64,000 nt of DNA from Rhodococcus sp. 105337 (GCF_012844225.1 NZ_JABAGQ010000014.1:55493-119492), one strand, 5' to 3'; positions 44,423 through 56,253 are shown, counted from the first letter of the stretch. A program made the numbers and translations. The notes: generated by a model not told the origin, from the sequence alone.

Positions 44423-44968
44423 ATGGCACGCAACAAGCGCCCGCAACCCGCCGACGAGAAGCGCGCAGAAATCGTGGCGGCCGCCCGGCGGCTGTTCGTC
44501 GAGGATGGCTACGACGCCACGTCGATGAGCCGACTCGCCAAGGAAGCCGAGGTGGCCCCGAACACTATCTACTGGTACTTCGGAAACAAGGACGACGTCT
44601 TGATCGCAGTTCTCACAGCGGTCATGGCCGACGTGTGGCCGCGCTACCAGGACGTCGCCGCCGAACCCATTGCCGCCCGGTTGCTTTGGGTGGTCGGACA
44701 ACTCACGGACATGAGTCACCTGGTGACGACGGTGCACGCCCGCGTCGAGCACTCTCCGGCCGTCGCCGAATGGCATCAGAATTTCCATGCGATCACCGGA
44801 AGTCTGTTCCGCTACGAGCTCGAGAAGGCCGGAGTCGCCGCCCCCACCGTGGACGCCGAAGTGATGATCGGAATTTTCACCATCGAAGGACTCCTCGCGC
44901 ACCATCAGAACGAATCTCAGCAACGCACCATCTGCGATGCTCTGGCTTCGCGCTGGACACTGACGTAG
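44423..44968 (+). CDS. TetR family transcriptional regulator
   Basis: Protein of 181 residues. The N-terminal HTH is canonical (RAEIVAAARRLFVEDGYDATS, then RLAKEAEVAPNTIYWYFGNKDDVL, residues 14-60). The C-terminal ligand domain is helical and contains the conserved-looking HARVEHSPAVAEWHQNFH. The ATG at 44423 (MARNKRPQ) follows GAGGGG. It is divergent from the alpha/beta hydrolase gene, with the operator palindrome between. The effector is unknown. Confidence 0.92.
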   Translation: MARNKRPQPADEKRAEIVAAARRLFVEDGYDATSMSRLAKEAEVAPNTIYWYFGNKDDVLIAVLTAVMADVWPRYQDVAAEPIAARLLWVVGQLTDMSHLVTTVHARVEHSPAVAEWHQNFHAITGSLFRYELEKAGVAAPTVDAEVMIGIFTIEGLLAHHQNESQQRTICDALASRWTLT

Positions 44969-45065
44969 TTGCGCCGGAAATGGGCTCTCGGAGCTCCACG
45001 AGACCCGTTCGAGGACTATGCGCCACTCGGCAGCGATCCGCGCTGAATCAGGGCTCGAACGCAGT

Positions 45066-45099
45066 AGAGGCGGTCTCGGATTTCTCCGAAACCGCCTCT
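45066..45099 (-). terminator. Terminator after tRNA-Pro
   Basis: AGAGGCGGT at 45066-45074 pairs with 45091-45099, and an inner TCGGA/TCCGA stem (76-80 with 85-89) closes a TTTC loop, with one mismatch between. It starts 17 bases past the tRNA 3' end on the minus strand. Confidence 0.75.
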
Positions 45100-45116
45100 G
45101 ACATGCTGTTCCTCGG

Positions 45117-45190
<74 letters not shown>

Positions 45191-45297
45191 TCCCGCGCTC
45201 TCTCGAACGCTCGTTGAGATTACAACAGGGACGGCGGGAAAAGCTAATCGCCTGGTCAGAGCACTGTGACCGTCACGGGGTCATGGGCGCGGACCGC

Positions 45298-46719
45298 TCA
45301 CTTGCGACGGTCACGCTTCTCCCGGACGCGAACCGAGACGCGAACCGGGCTGCCGTCGAAGTTGAACTCCTCACGCAGCTTCCGTTCGATGAACCGGCGG
45401 TAGCCGGCCTCGAGGAATCCGGTGGTGAACAACACGAAGGTCGGCGGGCGCGTCGCGGCCTGCGTCGCGAACATCACCCGCGGCAACCGGCCACCGCGCA
45501 TCGGCGGAGGCGTCGCGGCCACGATCTCCTTGAGCCAATTGTTGAGGCGTCCGGTGGAGATGCGCTTGTCCCACGACTCGAGCGCCGTCTCCATGGCCGG
45601 GACGAGACGCTGCACCGAGCGGCCCGTCTTGGCGGAGATGTTGACGCGCGCTGCCCACGGCACCCGCGACAGGTCGCGTTCGATCTCGCGACCGAGTTCG
45701 TAGCGACGGTCCTCGTCGACGAGATCCCACTTGTTGAACGCGATCACGAGCGCCCGGCCCGATTCCACGACCATCGTGATGACACGCTGATCCTGCTCGG
45801 TGATGGGCTGGGACGCGTCGATCAGCAACACCGCGACCTCCGCGGCCTCGATCGCCGCGCGCGTCCGCAGCGACGCGTAGAACTCGGCGCCCGACGCATG
45901 CGTGACACGCTTGCGCAGGCCCGCCGTGTCCACGAACCGCCACGGCTTGCCGCCGAGCTCGACGAGCGAGTCGACGGGGTCGACGGTGGTGCCCGCTACG
46001 TCGTGCACCACCGAACGCTCGTCGCCGGCGAGCTTGTTGAGCAGGCTCGACTTGCCGACGTTCGGCTTACCGACCAGTGCGACGCGGCGAGGTCCTCCCC
46101 CGCCGGTGCCTTCACGCGGCGTCGCGGGCAGTTTCTCGAGCAGGTCGTCGAGCAGGTCGCCCGTGCCGCGTCCGTGGGTGGCGGACACCGAATAGGGCTG
46201 ACCGAGCCCGAGCGACCACAGGGCGGCGGCTTCGGCTTCGACGCGGTCGTCGTCGACCTTGTTCGCGACGAGCAGCACCGGGGTCTTCGAGCGCCGCAGC
46301 ACCTTCGCGACAGCCTCGTCGACGTTGGTCGCACCGACCGTCGCGTCGACGACGACGAGAATCGCGTCGGCGGTACGCATGGCGACCTCGGCCTGCTGCG
46401 CCACGGACTGCATCATGCCCTTGGCGTCGGGCTCCCAGCCGCCGGTGTCCTGCACCATGAATCGGCGCCCTGCCCACGTCGCCTCGTACGAGACGCGGTC
46501 GCGGGTGACTCCGGGCACATCCTCGACGACCGCCTCGCGGCGACCGATGATGCGGTTGACCAGAGTCGATTTGCCGACGTTGGGTCGGCCGACGACCGCG
46601 ACGGTCGGAACCGGCACGAACTCTTCGAAGGCGTCACCGTCGGTGAGGTCGATATCCCAGTCGGTTTCTTCCGACCATGTGCCGTCTCCGGCGAATTCTG
46701 TGGTGACGTCGTCGCTCAC
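45298..46719 (-). CDS. der: Ribosome biogenesis GTPase Der (EngA)
   Basis: Tandem-GTPase protein of 473 residues needed for 50S subunit assembly. Both G domains are intact: first P-loop GRPNVGKST near residue 44 with switch GVTRD and NKVDDD; second P-loop GKPNVGKSS with DTAGLRKR and NKWDLV. The C-terminal KH-like domain follows ([14 protein letters not shown]... [20 protein letters not shown]). An acidic N-terminal extension of about 35 residues is common in actinobacteria. The GTG at 46719 overlaps the cmk stop (GTGA). Confidence 0.97.
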   Translation of the reverse strand: MSDDVTTEFAGDGTWSEETDWDIDLTDGDAFEEFVPVPTVAVVGRPNVGKSTLVNRIIGRREAVVEDVPGVTRDRVSYEATWAGRRFMVQDTGGWEPDAKGMMQSVAQQAEVAMRTADAILVVVDATVGATNVDEAVAKVLRRSKTPVLLVANKVDDDRVEAEAAALWSLGLGQPYSVSATHGRGTGDLLDDLLEKLPATPREGTGGGGPRRVALVGKPNVGKSSLLNKLAGDERSVVHDVAGTTVDPVDSLVELGGKPWRFVDTAGLRKRVTHASGAEFYASLRTRAAIEAAEVAVLLIDASQPITEQDQRVITMVVESGRALVIAFNKWDLVDEDRRYELGREIERDLSRVPWAARVNISAKTGRSVQRLVPAMETALESWDKRISTGRLNNWLKEIVAATPPPMRGGRLPRVMFATQAATRPPTFVLFTTGFLEAGYRRFIERKLREEFNFDGSPVRVSVRVREKRDRRK

Positions 46720-47426
46720 AGCGTCGCTCCCGTCTGCTCGGTGACCACCGCGACCAGCGCGGCAACCACCTCGTCGATGTTCATATCGCTGGTGTCCACG
46801 ACGACCGCGTCGTCCGCCGCGCGCAGCGGTGAGACCGCGCGGGTGGAGTCGAGGTGGTCGCGGCGTTGTACCGCCGCGAGCACAGCCTCGTAGTCGTCGC
46901 CGCGTCCCTGGGCGATGTTCTGGTTGTTGCGCCGGTGGGCGCGGGCCTCCGGAGAGGCGGTGAGATAGATCTTCACGTCCGAGTCGGGAAACACGACGGT
47001 CCCGATGTCACGTCCCTCGACGACGACACGGCCCGCGGCGCGTCCGAGTCGCCGCTGTGCCTCGACGAGGAGCGTGCGCACCTCGGGCACTGCGGAGACT
47101 GCGGACACCGCAGCGGTGACCTCCCCGCTGCGGATGACCTCGCGGACGTCCTCACCGTCGAGGCGGATGTCCTCGACTGCCGGATCGGTGCCGATGGACC
47201 AGGGCAGACCTGCGGTGACCGCCGCGATGGCGGCCGGGTCCGTCAGATCGGTGCCGCGACGCAGCGCGTGCAGGGTCGCGATCCGGTACATGGCCCCGGT
47301 GTCGAGGTATGCCGCCTTCAGGTGCTTTGCCAGGCGCTTGGACACGGTGGATTTTCCGGTCCCGGAGGGGCCGTCCATCGCAACGATCAGCGGGCCCTCC
47401 CCGGCGAGCGGGGCGGAGCCGGTCAC
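46716..47426 (-). CDS. cmk: Cytidylate kinase
   Basis: Nucleotide kinase of 236 residues that phosphorylates CMP/dCMP with ATP. Features are the P-loop [20 protein letters not shown], the CMP-binding region [13 protein letters not shown], and the segment [24 protein letters not shown] with conserved Asp/Arg. The GTG start overlaps the rluB stop by four bases, and its own stop overlaps der. The rluB-cmk-der order is the one found in M. tuberculosis (Rv1711-Rv1713). Confidence 0.96.
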   Translation of the reverse strand: MTGSAPLAGEGPLIVAMDGPSGTGKSTVSKRLAKHLKAAYLDTGAMYRIATLHALRRGTDLTDPAAIAAVTAGLPWSIGTDPAVEDIRLDGEDVREVIRSGEVTAAVSAVSAVPEVRTLLVEAQRRLGRAAGRVVVEGRDIGTVVFPDSDVKIYLTASPEARAHRRNNQNIAQGRGDDYEAVLAAVQRRDHLDSTRAVSPLRAADDAVVVDTSDMNIDEVVAALVAVVTEQTGATL

Positions 47427-49039
47427 AGGCCGACCGCCTCGTACAGTCCGCCGACTTCCTTCCGTCCGAGCACACGGAGAGTGCCCGGCCGCTGGTCGCC
47501 GAGCGCGACCGCACCGATGTTGGTGCGCACCAGGCGGATCACCGGGTGACCCACCGCGTCGAGCAGGCGGCGGACGATGTGCTTGCGGCCCTCGTGCAAT
47601 TCGAGACGCACGCGGGACTGGCCGTTGAAGACTTCGAGCAGTGCGAACTGGTCCACCGAGGCGGGGCCGTCGTCCAGCTCGATGCCTTCCTTGAGCTTCT
47701 TGCCGACGCCGCGCGGCAACTCGCCCTTGACGGTCGCCAGGTACGTCTTGGTGACCTCGAACGACGGGTGCATGAGCCGGTGGGCGAGCTCACCGTCATT
47801 GGTGAGCAGCAGCAGACCTTCGGTGTCCGCGTCGAGCCGGCCCACGTGGAAGAGCCGCTGGCCGGCGGCGATGCGTTCGGAGACGATGTCGCCGACGCAG
47901 GGGCGGCCGAGATCGTCGGACATCGTGGACTGCCATCCGCGCGGCTTGTTGAGCACGAGATGCACGAGGTCCTTCTTCACGACCACGCGCGTTCCGTCCA
48001 CACGGATGACCGTGTTCTCCGGGTCGACGCGAAGGCCCTGTTCGACCACGATCTTGCCGTCGACCTCGACGCGACCGGCATCGATGAGTTCTTCGGCGGC
48101 CCGGCGTGAGGCGACACCGGCCTGAGCGAGCACCTTCTGCAGGCGCACGCCCTCACCTGCGGGAAGCTGGGTGGGGCCGGCATCGCTGTGCTGGTGCCGC
48201 GCGGGCTTCGCGTTGCTGATCGTCGGGTTGGGCACGGGCCGCTTGGCCGCCGGTTTCGGCGCGGCCGGACGGCCGCGCTTGTTCAGCGTGGCGCCCTTGC
48301 GGTGGGGCTTCTTCCCGGCGTCCGGCGTCGAGGTTTCTGCCCGTCGATCCGGACGAGCGTCGGTGCGGCGATCGGGACGAGAGTCCGTACGTCCCTCAGC
48401 CCGATCGGGACGAGAGTCCGTACGACGATCGGGACGGGCGTCGTTCCGGTGTTCGGGACGGCCTTCGGTACGACGGTCGGTCCGGTGGTCCGAACGGCCC
48501 TCGGTACGGCGATCGGGACGGCCCTCCGTACGACGATCCGTCCGGTACTCGGGACGACCTTCGGTACGACGATCGGTCCGATGGTCCGACCGACCTTCGG
48601 TACGACGATCGGTCCGATGGTCCGAGCGACCTTCGGTACGACGATCGGGACGGCCTTCCGTACGACGATCCGTCCGGAAATCCGAACGACCCTCGGTACG
48701 ACGATCCGAACGGAAATCCGAACGACCCTCCGTACGACGATCGGTCCGGTGATCCGAACGACCTTCGGTACGACGATCGGGACGGCCTTCCGTACGACGA
48801 TCCGAACGGAAATCCGAACGACCCTCAGTACGGCGATCAGGACGCCCCTCCGTACGACGATCCGTCCGGAAATCCGAGCGACCTTCGGTACGGCGGTCGG
48901 GGCGGGAGTCGGTGCGACGATCGGGACGAGCGTCCGTCCGATTGTCGGAGCGCTGAGCGCGAGGATTCTGAGCCTTCGCGGCGCGGGGGTTACTACGATT
49001 GCGGTCCGGTGTGCCATCACGGCGAGCGGGTGTATTCAC
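47423..49039 (-). CDS. rluB: 23S rRNA pseudouridine synthase RluB-like with Arg-rich repeat tail
   Basis: Protein of 538 residues, about twice the usual length. Residues 34-233 are a repetitive, highly charged tail built from [16 protein letters not shown] units. A Lys/Ala/Pro linker follows. Then come an S4 RNA-binding domain ([20 protein letters not shown], from about residue 289) and a catalytic RsuA-family domain with the key Asp at residue 403 in GRLDADTEG, plus [14 protein letters not shown] ending [17 protein letters not shown]. RluB makes pseudouridine 2605 in 23S rRNA helix 89. The GTG at 49039 follows AGGA. The tail is probably disordered and RNA-binding, which is inference. Confidence 0.93.
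   Translation of the reverse strand: MNTPARRDGTPDRNRSNPRAAKAQNPRAQRSDNRTDARPDRRTDSRPDRRTEGRSDFRTDRRTEGRPDRRTEGRSDFRSDRRTEGRPDRRTEGRSDHRTDRRTEGRSDFRSDRRTEGRSDFRTDRRTEGRPDRRTEGRSDHRTDRRTEGRSDHRTDRRTEGRPEYRTDRRTEGRPDRRTEGRSDHRTDRRTEGRPEHRNDARPDRRTDSRPDRAEGRTDSRPDRRTDARPDRRAETSTPDAGKKPHRKGATLNKRGRPAAPKPAAKRPVPNPTISNAKPARHQHSDAGPTQLPAGEGVRLQKVLAQAGVASRRAAEELIDAGRVEVDGKIVVEQGLRVDPENTVIRVDGTRVVVKKDLVHLVLNKPRGWQSTMSDDLGRPCVGDIVSERIAAGQRLFHVGRLDADTEGLLLLTNDGELAHRLMHPSFEVTKTYLATVKGELPRGVGKKLKEGIELDDGPASVDQFALLEVFNGQSRVRLELHEGRKHIVRRLLDAVGHPVIRLVRTNIGAVALGDQRPGTLRVLGRKEVGGLYEAVGL
48341..48940 (-). repeat. Degenerate tandem repeat encoding the RluB Arg-rich tail
   Basis: About 600 bases made of imperfect repeats of 36 bases (12 residues, RTEGR-S/P-D-x-R-T/S-DR) mixed with 24-base units (8 residues, RTEGRPDR). 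The 9-mer CGTACGACG and variants recur throughout. The unit keeps the reading frame everywhere, so selection acts on the protein. It is prone to slippage, and its length may vary between strains. Confidence 0.9.
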
Positions 49040-49049
49040 TTGATTCCTG

Positions 49050-49754
49050 TCAATTCTCTGGATCGAACTCCGCGGGCGAGAGTGTCTCGGGACGCGCGTT
49101 CTTTCCCATTCTCTCAAATCGTGGGTCCGACTCGAGACTCTCAGAGATGTCATCGATCACATCGACGTCCGGAAGCAGGGGTCCGACGGGCGGGAGATCC
49201 TGCAGCGACGCCAGCCCGAGCCGTTCCAGGAACAGATCCGTCGTGACGTAGAGCGTGCCGCCGGTCTCGCGATCCGTCCCCGCCTCGGCGATGAGATCCC
49301 GGGCGAGCAGGGTGCGCATCACGCCGTCGACATTGACGCCGCGCACCGCACTGACCCGGCTACGGGTCACCGGCTGCCGGTATGCGACGACGGCCAGCGT
49401 TTCCAGGGCCGCGCGGGTGAGCTTCGTGCGTGCGCCGCCCTGCAGCAGTTTCTCGACGTACGGTGCGAAGTCGCGGCGTGTGTAGAAGCGCCAGCCGTCC
49501 CCCGCGATCCGCAGGTCGATGCCGGAGCCCCGCGCGGTGAGACTGTGCGCGAGGCCGCGCAGTGCGGTCTCCGCACGTTCGGTGGTGACTCCGATGGCGG
49601 CGGCGAGTTGTTCGGTGGGTGCCGGGGTGTCGACCACGAGCAGCAACGCTTCGAGCGCGGCGACGAGTTCGTCGTCGGCCATCTCGAGCAGTTCCGCGTC
49701 CCAGGCCCGCTCGTCGGCGGTACCGGCGGCATCCGCGACGTGGTCCTGGCTCAT
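49050..49754 (-). CDS. scpB: SMC-Scp complex subunit ScpB
   Basis: Winged-helix partner of SMC and ScpA in chromosome condensation, 234 residues. Characteristic stretches are ALEALLLVVDTPAPTEQLAAA, RFYTRRDFAPYVEKLLQGGA, LTRAALETLAVVAYRQPVTR, and VDGVMRTLLARDLI. The ATG at 49754 overlaps the scpA stop by four bases (ATGA). A C-terminal acidic tail of about 35 residues is extra to the core. It is followed by rluB after ten bases. Confidence 0.95.
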   Translation of the reverse strand: MSQDHVADAAGTADERAWDAELLEMADDELVAALEALLLVVDTPAPTEQLAAAIGVTTERAETALRGLAHSLTARGSGIDLRIAGDGWRFYTRRDFAPYVEKLLQGGARTKLTRAALETLAVVAYRQPVTRSRVSAVRGVNVDGVMRTLLARDLIAEAGTDRETGGTLYVTTDLFLERLGLASLQDLPPVGPLLPDVDVIDDISESLESDPRFERMGKNARPETLSPAEFDPEN

Positions 49755-50689
49755 CCGTAGTCCTCCTCGAAGTCGATGACGGCGTCGTCGTTCTCCCCGG
49801 TCCACGCCACTTGCAACGGTCCTAAGGGGTCGGGTTGCTCGAACGTGACGGCGCGTTCCCGGTAGAGCTCGAGCAGCGCAAGGAACCGGGCGACGATCTG
49901 CAGTCCGTGCTCGCACTCGGAAATCAGTTCGTCGAACCCTACCCAGACCCCGGCGCCGCGTTGTTCCAGGACAGCGAGAATCAGGGCCGCTTGCTCGGGC
50001 ACCGACACGGTCGGCACGTGCAGGTGGTCGAGACCGACCGTGGGAACCGGCTTGGGGCGGAACGCGGCAGCCGCGATCTCCGCGAAGCGCTGGGCGTCGA
50101 CGCCGAGGACGACGTCGGGCACCAGGTTCTCGAAGCATTCTTCGAGGGAGACCGCGCGCGGGTAGCGGCGCAGGGCAGCGCTTTCGAGAGCGGCGAACTG
50201 CTCGGCGACGAGTTTGTAGGCCCGGTACTGAAGGAGCCGCGCGAACAGCAGGTCGCGGGCTTCGAGGAGGGCGAGGTCTTCGGGATCGTCGACGTCGCCG
50301 GACGGAAGCAGCCGCGCCGCTTTGAGATCGAGCAGGGTCGCCGCGACGACGAGAAACTCCGTGGTCTGATCGAGACCCATCTCGGGACCGAGCCGGCGGG
50401 TGTAGGAGATGAATTCGTCGGTGACCTCATGGAGCGCTACTTCGGTCACGTCGAGGCGGCGTTGGGAGATCAGGCTGAGCAGCAGATCGAAGGGGCCTTC
50501 GAAGTTGCGGAGGCTCAGGTGGAAACCGGCTGGCCTGTCCGGCTCCGCGGCAACCGGCGCCGAGGTCTCTGCGATCGCTGCTGTGTCCGGGGCAGACGGG
50601 ATTTCCGGGGCGCCCGGCGTGAGATTCCGGTCGACGGTGTCCGGACGAGTGGCTTTCGGAGGAGCCGTGTCCGGGGTGGCGGTGTACAC
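49751..50689 (-). CDS. scpA: SMC-Scp complex subunit ScpA
   Basis: Kleisin subunit of the SMC complex, 312 residues. The N-terminal SMC-binding region has FEGPFDLLLSLISQRRLDVTEVAL, and the middle shows EFLVVAATLLDLKAARLLP. The C-terminal winged helix (VTFEQPDPLGPLQVAW) is the SMC-head contact. The first 50 residues are a Pro/Ala-rich extension. The GTG at 50689 is three bases after the ParA-like stop. The ParA-ScpA-ScpB order points to a chromosome-organisation operon. Confidence 0.95.
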   Translation of the reverse strand: MYTATPDTAPPKATRPDTVDRNLTPGAPEIPSAPDTAAIAETSAPVAAEPDRPAGFHLSLRNFEGPFDLLLSLISQRRLDVTEVALHEVTDEFISYTRRLGPEMGLDQTTEFLVVAATLLDLKAARLLPSGDVDDPEDLALLEARDLLFARLLQYRAYKLVAEQFAALESAALRRYPRAVSLEECFENLVPDVVLGVDAQRFAEIAAAAFRPKPVPTVGLDHLHVPTVSVPEQAALILAVLEQRGAGVWVGFDELISECEHGLQIVARFLALLELYRERAVTFEQPDPLGPLQVAWTGENDDAVIDFEEDYG

Positions 50690-50692
50690 GGA

Positions 50693-51643
50693 TCAGCGGC
50701 CGGTCCGGTGGATCACTTCTCGCGCCAGGCCCCGATAGGCCTCCGCGCCGGCGGAGGTTGGAGCCCACCGCGTGATCGGTTCGCCCGCGACGCTGGTCTC
50801 GGGGAATTTCACGGTGCGGTTGATGACGGCGTCGTAGACCAGATCCCCGAACACCTCGACGACGCGCGACATCACTTCGCGGCCGTGCAGGGTGCGCGAG
50901 TCGTACATGGTCACGAGAATCCCCGCCACCGTCAGTTTCGGGTTGAGCCGGTCCCGGACCTTGGCGACCGTGTCGTTGAGCAGCGCGAGCCCGCGGAGAC
51001 TGAAGAATTCGCATTCCATCGGGATGAGCACCGAGTCGGCGCAGGCCAGCGCGTTGACGGTGAGAAGCCCGAGCGAGGGCTGGCAATCGACGAGTATGTA
51101 GTCGTAGCGGTCGAGCAGAGGGTAGAGAGCGCGTCCGAGTGCCTGTTCGCGTCCGACTTCGGAGACGAGTTGGATCTCGGCGGCCGACAGGTCGATGTTG
51201 CTGGGCAGAAGATCGAGGTCCTCGACACGTGTGTGAACGAGGACGTCGTCGGCGGTGACCCGCGGGTCGACGAGAACGTTGTGCACCGTCATGTCGAGGT
51301 CGTGGTGGGCGACACCGAGACCGGCCGACAGCGCACCTTGGGGGTCGAGATCGACGAGGAGCACGCGGCGGCCGCACTCGGCGAGTGATGCGCCGAGGTT
51401 GATGGTCGAGGTGGTCTTGCCGACCCCGCCCTTCTGGTTGCACATCGCGATGATCTTCGCGGGACCGTGGGACGAGAGCGGGGAAGGTTCGGGTATCGAC
51501 CGGCGCGGCCGTCCCGTAGGTCCGAGTTCGACATCGGCGACCGGCGGCGCGGACTCCGCGTCCCGCGATCCGGTGGCCGCGAGCGCCCACGCGGGTGTCC
51601 GGGTCTGTGTAGTTTCCGTGGCGGGTGGCTGAGGTGTGCCCAC
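50693..51643 (-). CDS. ParA family ATPase (Rv1708-like)
   Basis: Protein of 316 residues with the deviant Walker A CNQKGGVGKTT, Walker A' VLLVDLDPQGALSAGLG and Walker B YDYILVDCQPSLGLLTVNAL. It resembles Soj-type ParA, but parB is not adjacent. The mycobacterial homologue sits upstream of scpA-scpB and is distinct from the oriC-linked ParA. The N-terminal 60 residues are Pro/Thr-rich and poorly conserved. I prefer the GTG at 51643 because GGGGGAG lies nine bases upstream; an in-frame start at 51685 is possible. Confidence 0.93.
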   Translation of the reverse strand: MGTPQPPATETTQTRTPAWALAATGSRDAESAPPVADVELGPTGRPRRSIPEPSPLSSHGPAKIIAMCNQKGGVGKTTSTINLGASLAECGRRVLLVDLDPQGALSAGLGVAHHDLDMTVHNVLVDPRVTADDVLVHTRVEDLDLLPSNIDLSAAEIQLVSEVGREQALGRALYPLLDRYDYILVDCQPSLGLLTVNALACADSVLIPMECEFFSLRGLALLNDTVAKVRDRLNPKLTVAGILVTMYDSRTLHGREVMSRVVEVFGDLVYDAVINRTVKFPETSVAGEPITRWAPTSAGAEAYRGLAREVIHRTGR

Positions 51644-51675
51644 GTTCGGTACTCCCCCTGTCTGGCGACCCGGTC

Positions 51676-51707
51676 TCTGTCTCACCGGAGTCTGTCTGTC
51701 ACCGGAG
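51676..51707. repeat. Tandem near-identical 15/17-base units upstream of parA-like gene
   Basis: TCTGTCTCACCGGAG (51676-51690) is followed directly by TCTGTCTGTCACCGGAG (51691-51707), the same unit with GT inserted. The pair lies 33 bases upstream of the ParA-like GTG, in the gap to xerD. It may be a direct-repeat binding site or a simple slippage duplication. Confidence 0.45.
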
Positions 51708-51795
51708 CCATGGTCCGGCGGCCGTTCCGTTACACGAACGCTACCGCCTCGTGCCCCCGATTACCGCACGGACACGCGCCGCTACGCGGTGTAAC

Positions 51796-52713
51796 TCATC
51801 TCGCGCGCGGATGCGCGCCGGCCCACACCTCGCGCAGCGCACCCACTGTGACCAGCGTGTATATCTGAGTGGTCGTCACAGAAGCATGCCCCAGTAACTC
51901 CTGTACCACCCGTACGTCGGCGCCGCCGTCGAGGAGATGCGTCGCGAAGGAGTGGCGCAGGGTGTGAGGGGAGACATTCGAGTCGATTCCGGCTCGGTCC
52001 GCGGCGGCTCGCAACACCGTCCAGGCGCTCTGCCGGGAGAGCCGGCCGCCGCGCGCGTTGAGGAACAGCGCGGGCGTGTGTCCGCCGGCGAGGGCGGGTC
52101 TGCCCCGTACGAGATAGGCGTCGAGCGCGGCGAGTGCGGGTCGCCCGACGGGAACGAGGCGCTGTTTTCCTCCCTTGCCTCGCAGCAGCACGGCACGCGA
52201 CTCGGTGTCGATGTCGTCGATGTCGAGCCCTACGGCTTCGGAGATCCGCGCTCCGGTGGAGTACAGCACTTCGAGCAGCGCACGGTCACGCAGGCCGCGC
52301 GCGCCGTCCGCTTCCCCTCCGACGGCGTCGAGGAGCGCGGTGACCTGGTCGACGGTGAGCGACTTCGGCAGTCGCCTGCCCTGGCTCGGTGGGGTGACGG
52401 ACCGCGCGACGTCCACCGGGGTGTGGCCTTCCGCGGCGGCGAACCGGTGGAGGCCGCGAACCGCGATCAGTGCGCGGGCTACCGAACCGGCAGCGAGCGC
52501 AGGACGGCTGGCTTCGGGGTCGCCGCGGCGGAGCGCGACCCCGAAATCGGCGATGTGCTGTTCCTCGACATCGTCGAGCTCACCGACCCCGCGCTCCGCG
52601 AGGTAGTCGAGGTATCGGGTCAGGTCCCGCCGGTAGGCCGTGATCGTGTTGCGGGCAGCACCGCGTTCGACGGTGAGGTGATCGAGATAGGCGTCGAGGT
52701 GTCGTGCGAGCAC
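51796..52713 (-). CDS. xerD: Site-specific tyrosine recombinase XerD
   Basis: Protein of 305 residues that, with XerC, resolves chromosome dimers at dif. The N-terminal SAM-like domain has [20 protein letters not shown]. The catalytic domain has the full R-K-H-R-H-Y set: Arg in [14 protein letters not shown], Lys in [30 protein letters not shown], the second His in [10 protein letters not shown], and the nucleophile Tyr in QIYTLVT. The GTG at 52713 has an AGAGGG very close upstream, so the start is slightly uncertain. There are no flanking att-like repeats, and the Rv1701-like neighbourhood supports a housekeeping role. Confidence 0.94.
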   Translation of the reverse strand: MLARHLDAYLDHLTVERGAARNTITAYRRDLTRYLDYLAERGVGELDDVEEQHIADFGVALRRGDPEASRPALAAGSVARALIAVRGLHRFAAAEGHTPVDVARSVTPPSQGRRLPKSLTVDQVTALLDAVGGEADGARGLRDRALLEVLYSTGARISEAVGLDIDDIDTESRAVLLRGKGGKQRLVPVGRPALAALDAYLVRGRPALAGGHTPALFLNARGGRLSRQSAWTVLRAAADRAGIDSNVSPHTLRHSFATHLLDGGADVRVVQELLGHASVTTTQIYTLVTVGALREVWAGAHPRAR

Positions 52714-52726
52714 GCCCTCTAGGTTC

Positions 52727-53356
52727 TCACTGTTCGGCGCGAGTGCGGGCGAACGCGGTCGGCCGGTCCGGCCATGCCGCGTCCGGGGCGCGGAGGAACG
52801 CTCCCCCGGTGGCGCGAGTGGCGGCGAACGCCAGGATGCCCGAGACCGCCGTGGCATTGACGATCTCTCCGCGCAACGCCATCGCGACGGCCTCGTCGAG
52901 AGGGACGAATTCCACCTCGAGGTCCGCCTCTTCGTGGACAGGGTCGGGGCGGTCGACCGAGGTGAGACCGCGTGCGGCGAAGACACGGACCGCCTCGTCG
53001 GTGAATCCGGGCGACAGCGCGATGTCGACGAGGACTTCCCATTCGGCGGCGGCAAGTCCGGTCTCTTCGGCGAGTTCGCGGCGTGCCGTATCGAGGGGGT
53101 CCTCACCGGGGGCGTCGAGCAGGCCGGCGGGTAGCTCCCACAGCCGCCGGCCGAGCGGATGGCGGTATTGATGGACGAGCACAACCCGGTCGTGGGCGTC
53201 GACGGCCACCACGGCCACGGCGCCGTGGTGCTCGACGACTTCCCGTTCGGCGGTCTGCCCGCCGGGCATGACCACCTCGTCGACGCGCAGCGACACGATG
53301 GCGCCGGTGTAGATCCGTCTGCTGGACCGGGTGCTGAATTCGTGTCGCTGCGCCAT
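52727..53356 (-). CDS. Nudix hydrolase, ADP-ribose pyrophosphatase-like
   Basis: Protein of 209 residues with a complete Nudix box ([20 protein letters not shown], then ETGL) and the ADPRase-type upstream strand [22 protein letters not shown] conserved Pro about 15 residues after the box ([10 protein letters not shown]) is typical of ADP-ribose pyrophosphatases. It likely hydrolyses ADP-ribose to AMP and ribose 5-phosphate. The ATG at 53356 is four bases before the pyrG stop region (53361). It matches Rv1700 in position. Confidence 0.92.
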   Translation of the reverse strand: MAQRHEFSTRSSRRIYTGAIVSLRVDEVVMPGGQTAEREVVEHHGAVAVVAVDAHDRVVLVHQYRHPLGRRLWELPAGLLDAPGEDPLDTARRELAEETGLAAAEWEVLVDIALSPGFTDEAVRVFAARGLTSVDRPDPVHEEADLEVEFVPLDEAVAMALRGEIVNATAVSGILAFAATRATGGAFLRAPDAAWPDRPTAFARTRAEQ

Positions 53357-53360
53357 CGAT

Positions 53361-55299
<1,939 letters not shown>

Positions 55300-56253
55300 T
55301 CAGCGCGCCGCGGAACCGACGGTGACGCCGCTCGCTCCGGGACCGGTGCCGTAGCGTCCGGCGCCTCCGTCGAGCTGTTCCCGGACCGCGAGAATTGTGG
55401 TGATCCGGCCGGCTTCCCGATCGAGATTGTCGACGGTGGACAGCCCTGAGGACAGTGCCGCGTCGGCACGCACCACGGCGACGGGGCCGTTTCCGGCTGC
55501 AGCGCCCGGCCGACCGGCGAGGACGGCGCCGGCTCCGCGCGCGTCGACAGCGGCGGCGAAGCGGGCCACGAGCGCCCCGCGGTTTCCGCCGGCGGTATCG
55601 CTCCCGGTAGGGGGTTCTCCGGTGACGACGAGCGCCGTCTGCGCCGGTTCGGCCTCTCCGTCGTCGTAGCCGATGAAGCCGCCGCTGCGCAGAGTGGTCA
55701 GGGCCAGTGCGCGTTCCTCCGGTGTGCCGCGAGCCTCACCGGTGGCCGGGTCGACCAGCAGCACTGCGCCGAGAAGGTCCCCGGCGAGGCTGCCCGGATC
55801 GATGGCGCCGGTCTGCAGCTCCACCCCGGCGGGGATGACGTTGGTGACGGTGGTGCGAAGTTGGTCGGCTCCGGACGCGCCGACGAAGGACTCGGTGAGC
55901 GCGAGCCGGCCGGTGACCCTGCCTCCGGCGTCCCCCACCGTGCGTACGAGTGCGTCGACGTCGGCGGGATCGGCGTTCGGGGTGGTGACGACGAGGACGG
56001 TGCGGTCGGTGAGGACATCGCGCACCACGCGCGGCGCGACGGTGGCGTCGAATCCGTCGGCGGCGACGAGTTGTCCGTCGAGCCGGGCGGCACGGTCCTC
56101 GGCCTCCTGCAGTTCGCGCCGCATCTCGGACTTGTCGTCGCGCAGGCCGGAGACCACGCTGCCCGACAGCAGTCCCGATCCGAGCACGATGCCGAGCGCC
56201 AGGGCCAGGAACACGGCCACCAGCGAGACGGCGTGGTGACGCAGCGAGATCAC
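55300..56253 (-). CDS. mctB: Copper transporter MctB / SteB family protein
   Basis: Protein of 317 residues with one N-terminal membrane segment (MISLRHHAVSLVAVFLALALG, residues 1-30), a coiled coil (DKSEMRRELQEAEDRAARLD) and a large extracytoplasmic domain. Homologues are Rv1698 (MctB, reported to maintain low copper in mycobacteria) and SteB of Corynebacterium, which works with SteA in cell separation. Both names are from memory and may describe one family. The GTG at 56253 overlaps the steA stop by four bases, so the two are coupled. Confidence 0.88.
   Translation of the reverse strand: MISLRHHAVSLVAVFLALALGIVLGSGLLSGSVVSGLRDDKSEMRRELQEAEDRAARLDGQLVAADGFDATVAPRVVRDVLTDRTVLVVTTPNADPADVDALVRTVGDAGGRVTGRLALTESFVGASGADQLRTTVTNVIPAGVELQTGAIDPGSLAGDLLGAVLLVDPATGEARGTPEERALALTTLRSGGFIGYDDGEAEPAQTALVVTGEPPTGSDTAGGNRGALVARFAAAVDARGAGAVLAGRPGAAAGNGPVAVVRADAALSSGLSTVDNLDREAGRITTILAVREQLDGGAGRYGTGPGASGVTVGSAAR

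Noticed and set aside
48341..48940. Possible CRISPR array
   Set aside because: Units are adjacent with no unique spacers, lengths are multiples of three, and the frame is coding. No cas genes are present.
48188..49246. Plus-strand and minus-strand alternative frames across the rluB repeat
   Set aside because: The repetitive DNA is open in several frames. Only the frame joined to the S4 and pseudouridine synthase domains makes biological sense.
51796..52713. Integrase marking a mobile element
   Set aside because: The tyrosine recombinase matches housekeeping XerD in length and neighbours (pyrG, Nudix, ParA). No att repeats or cargo are present.
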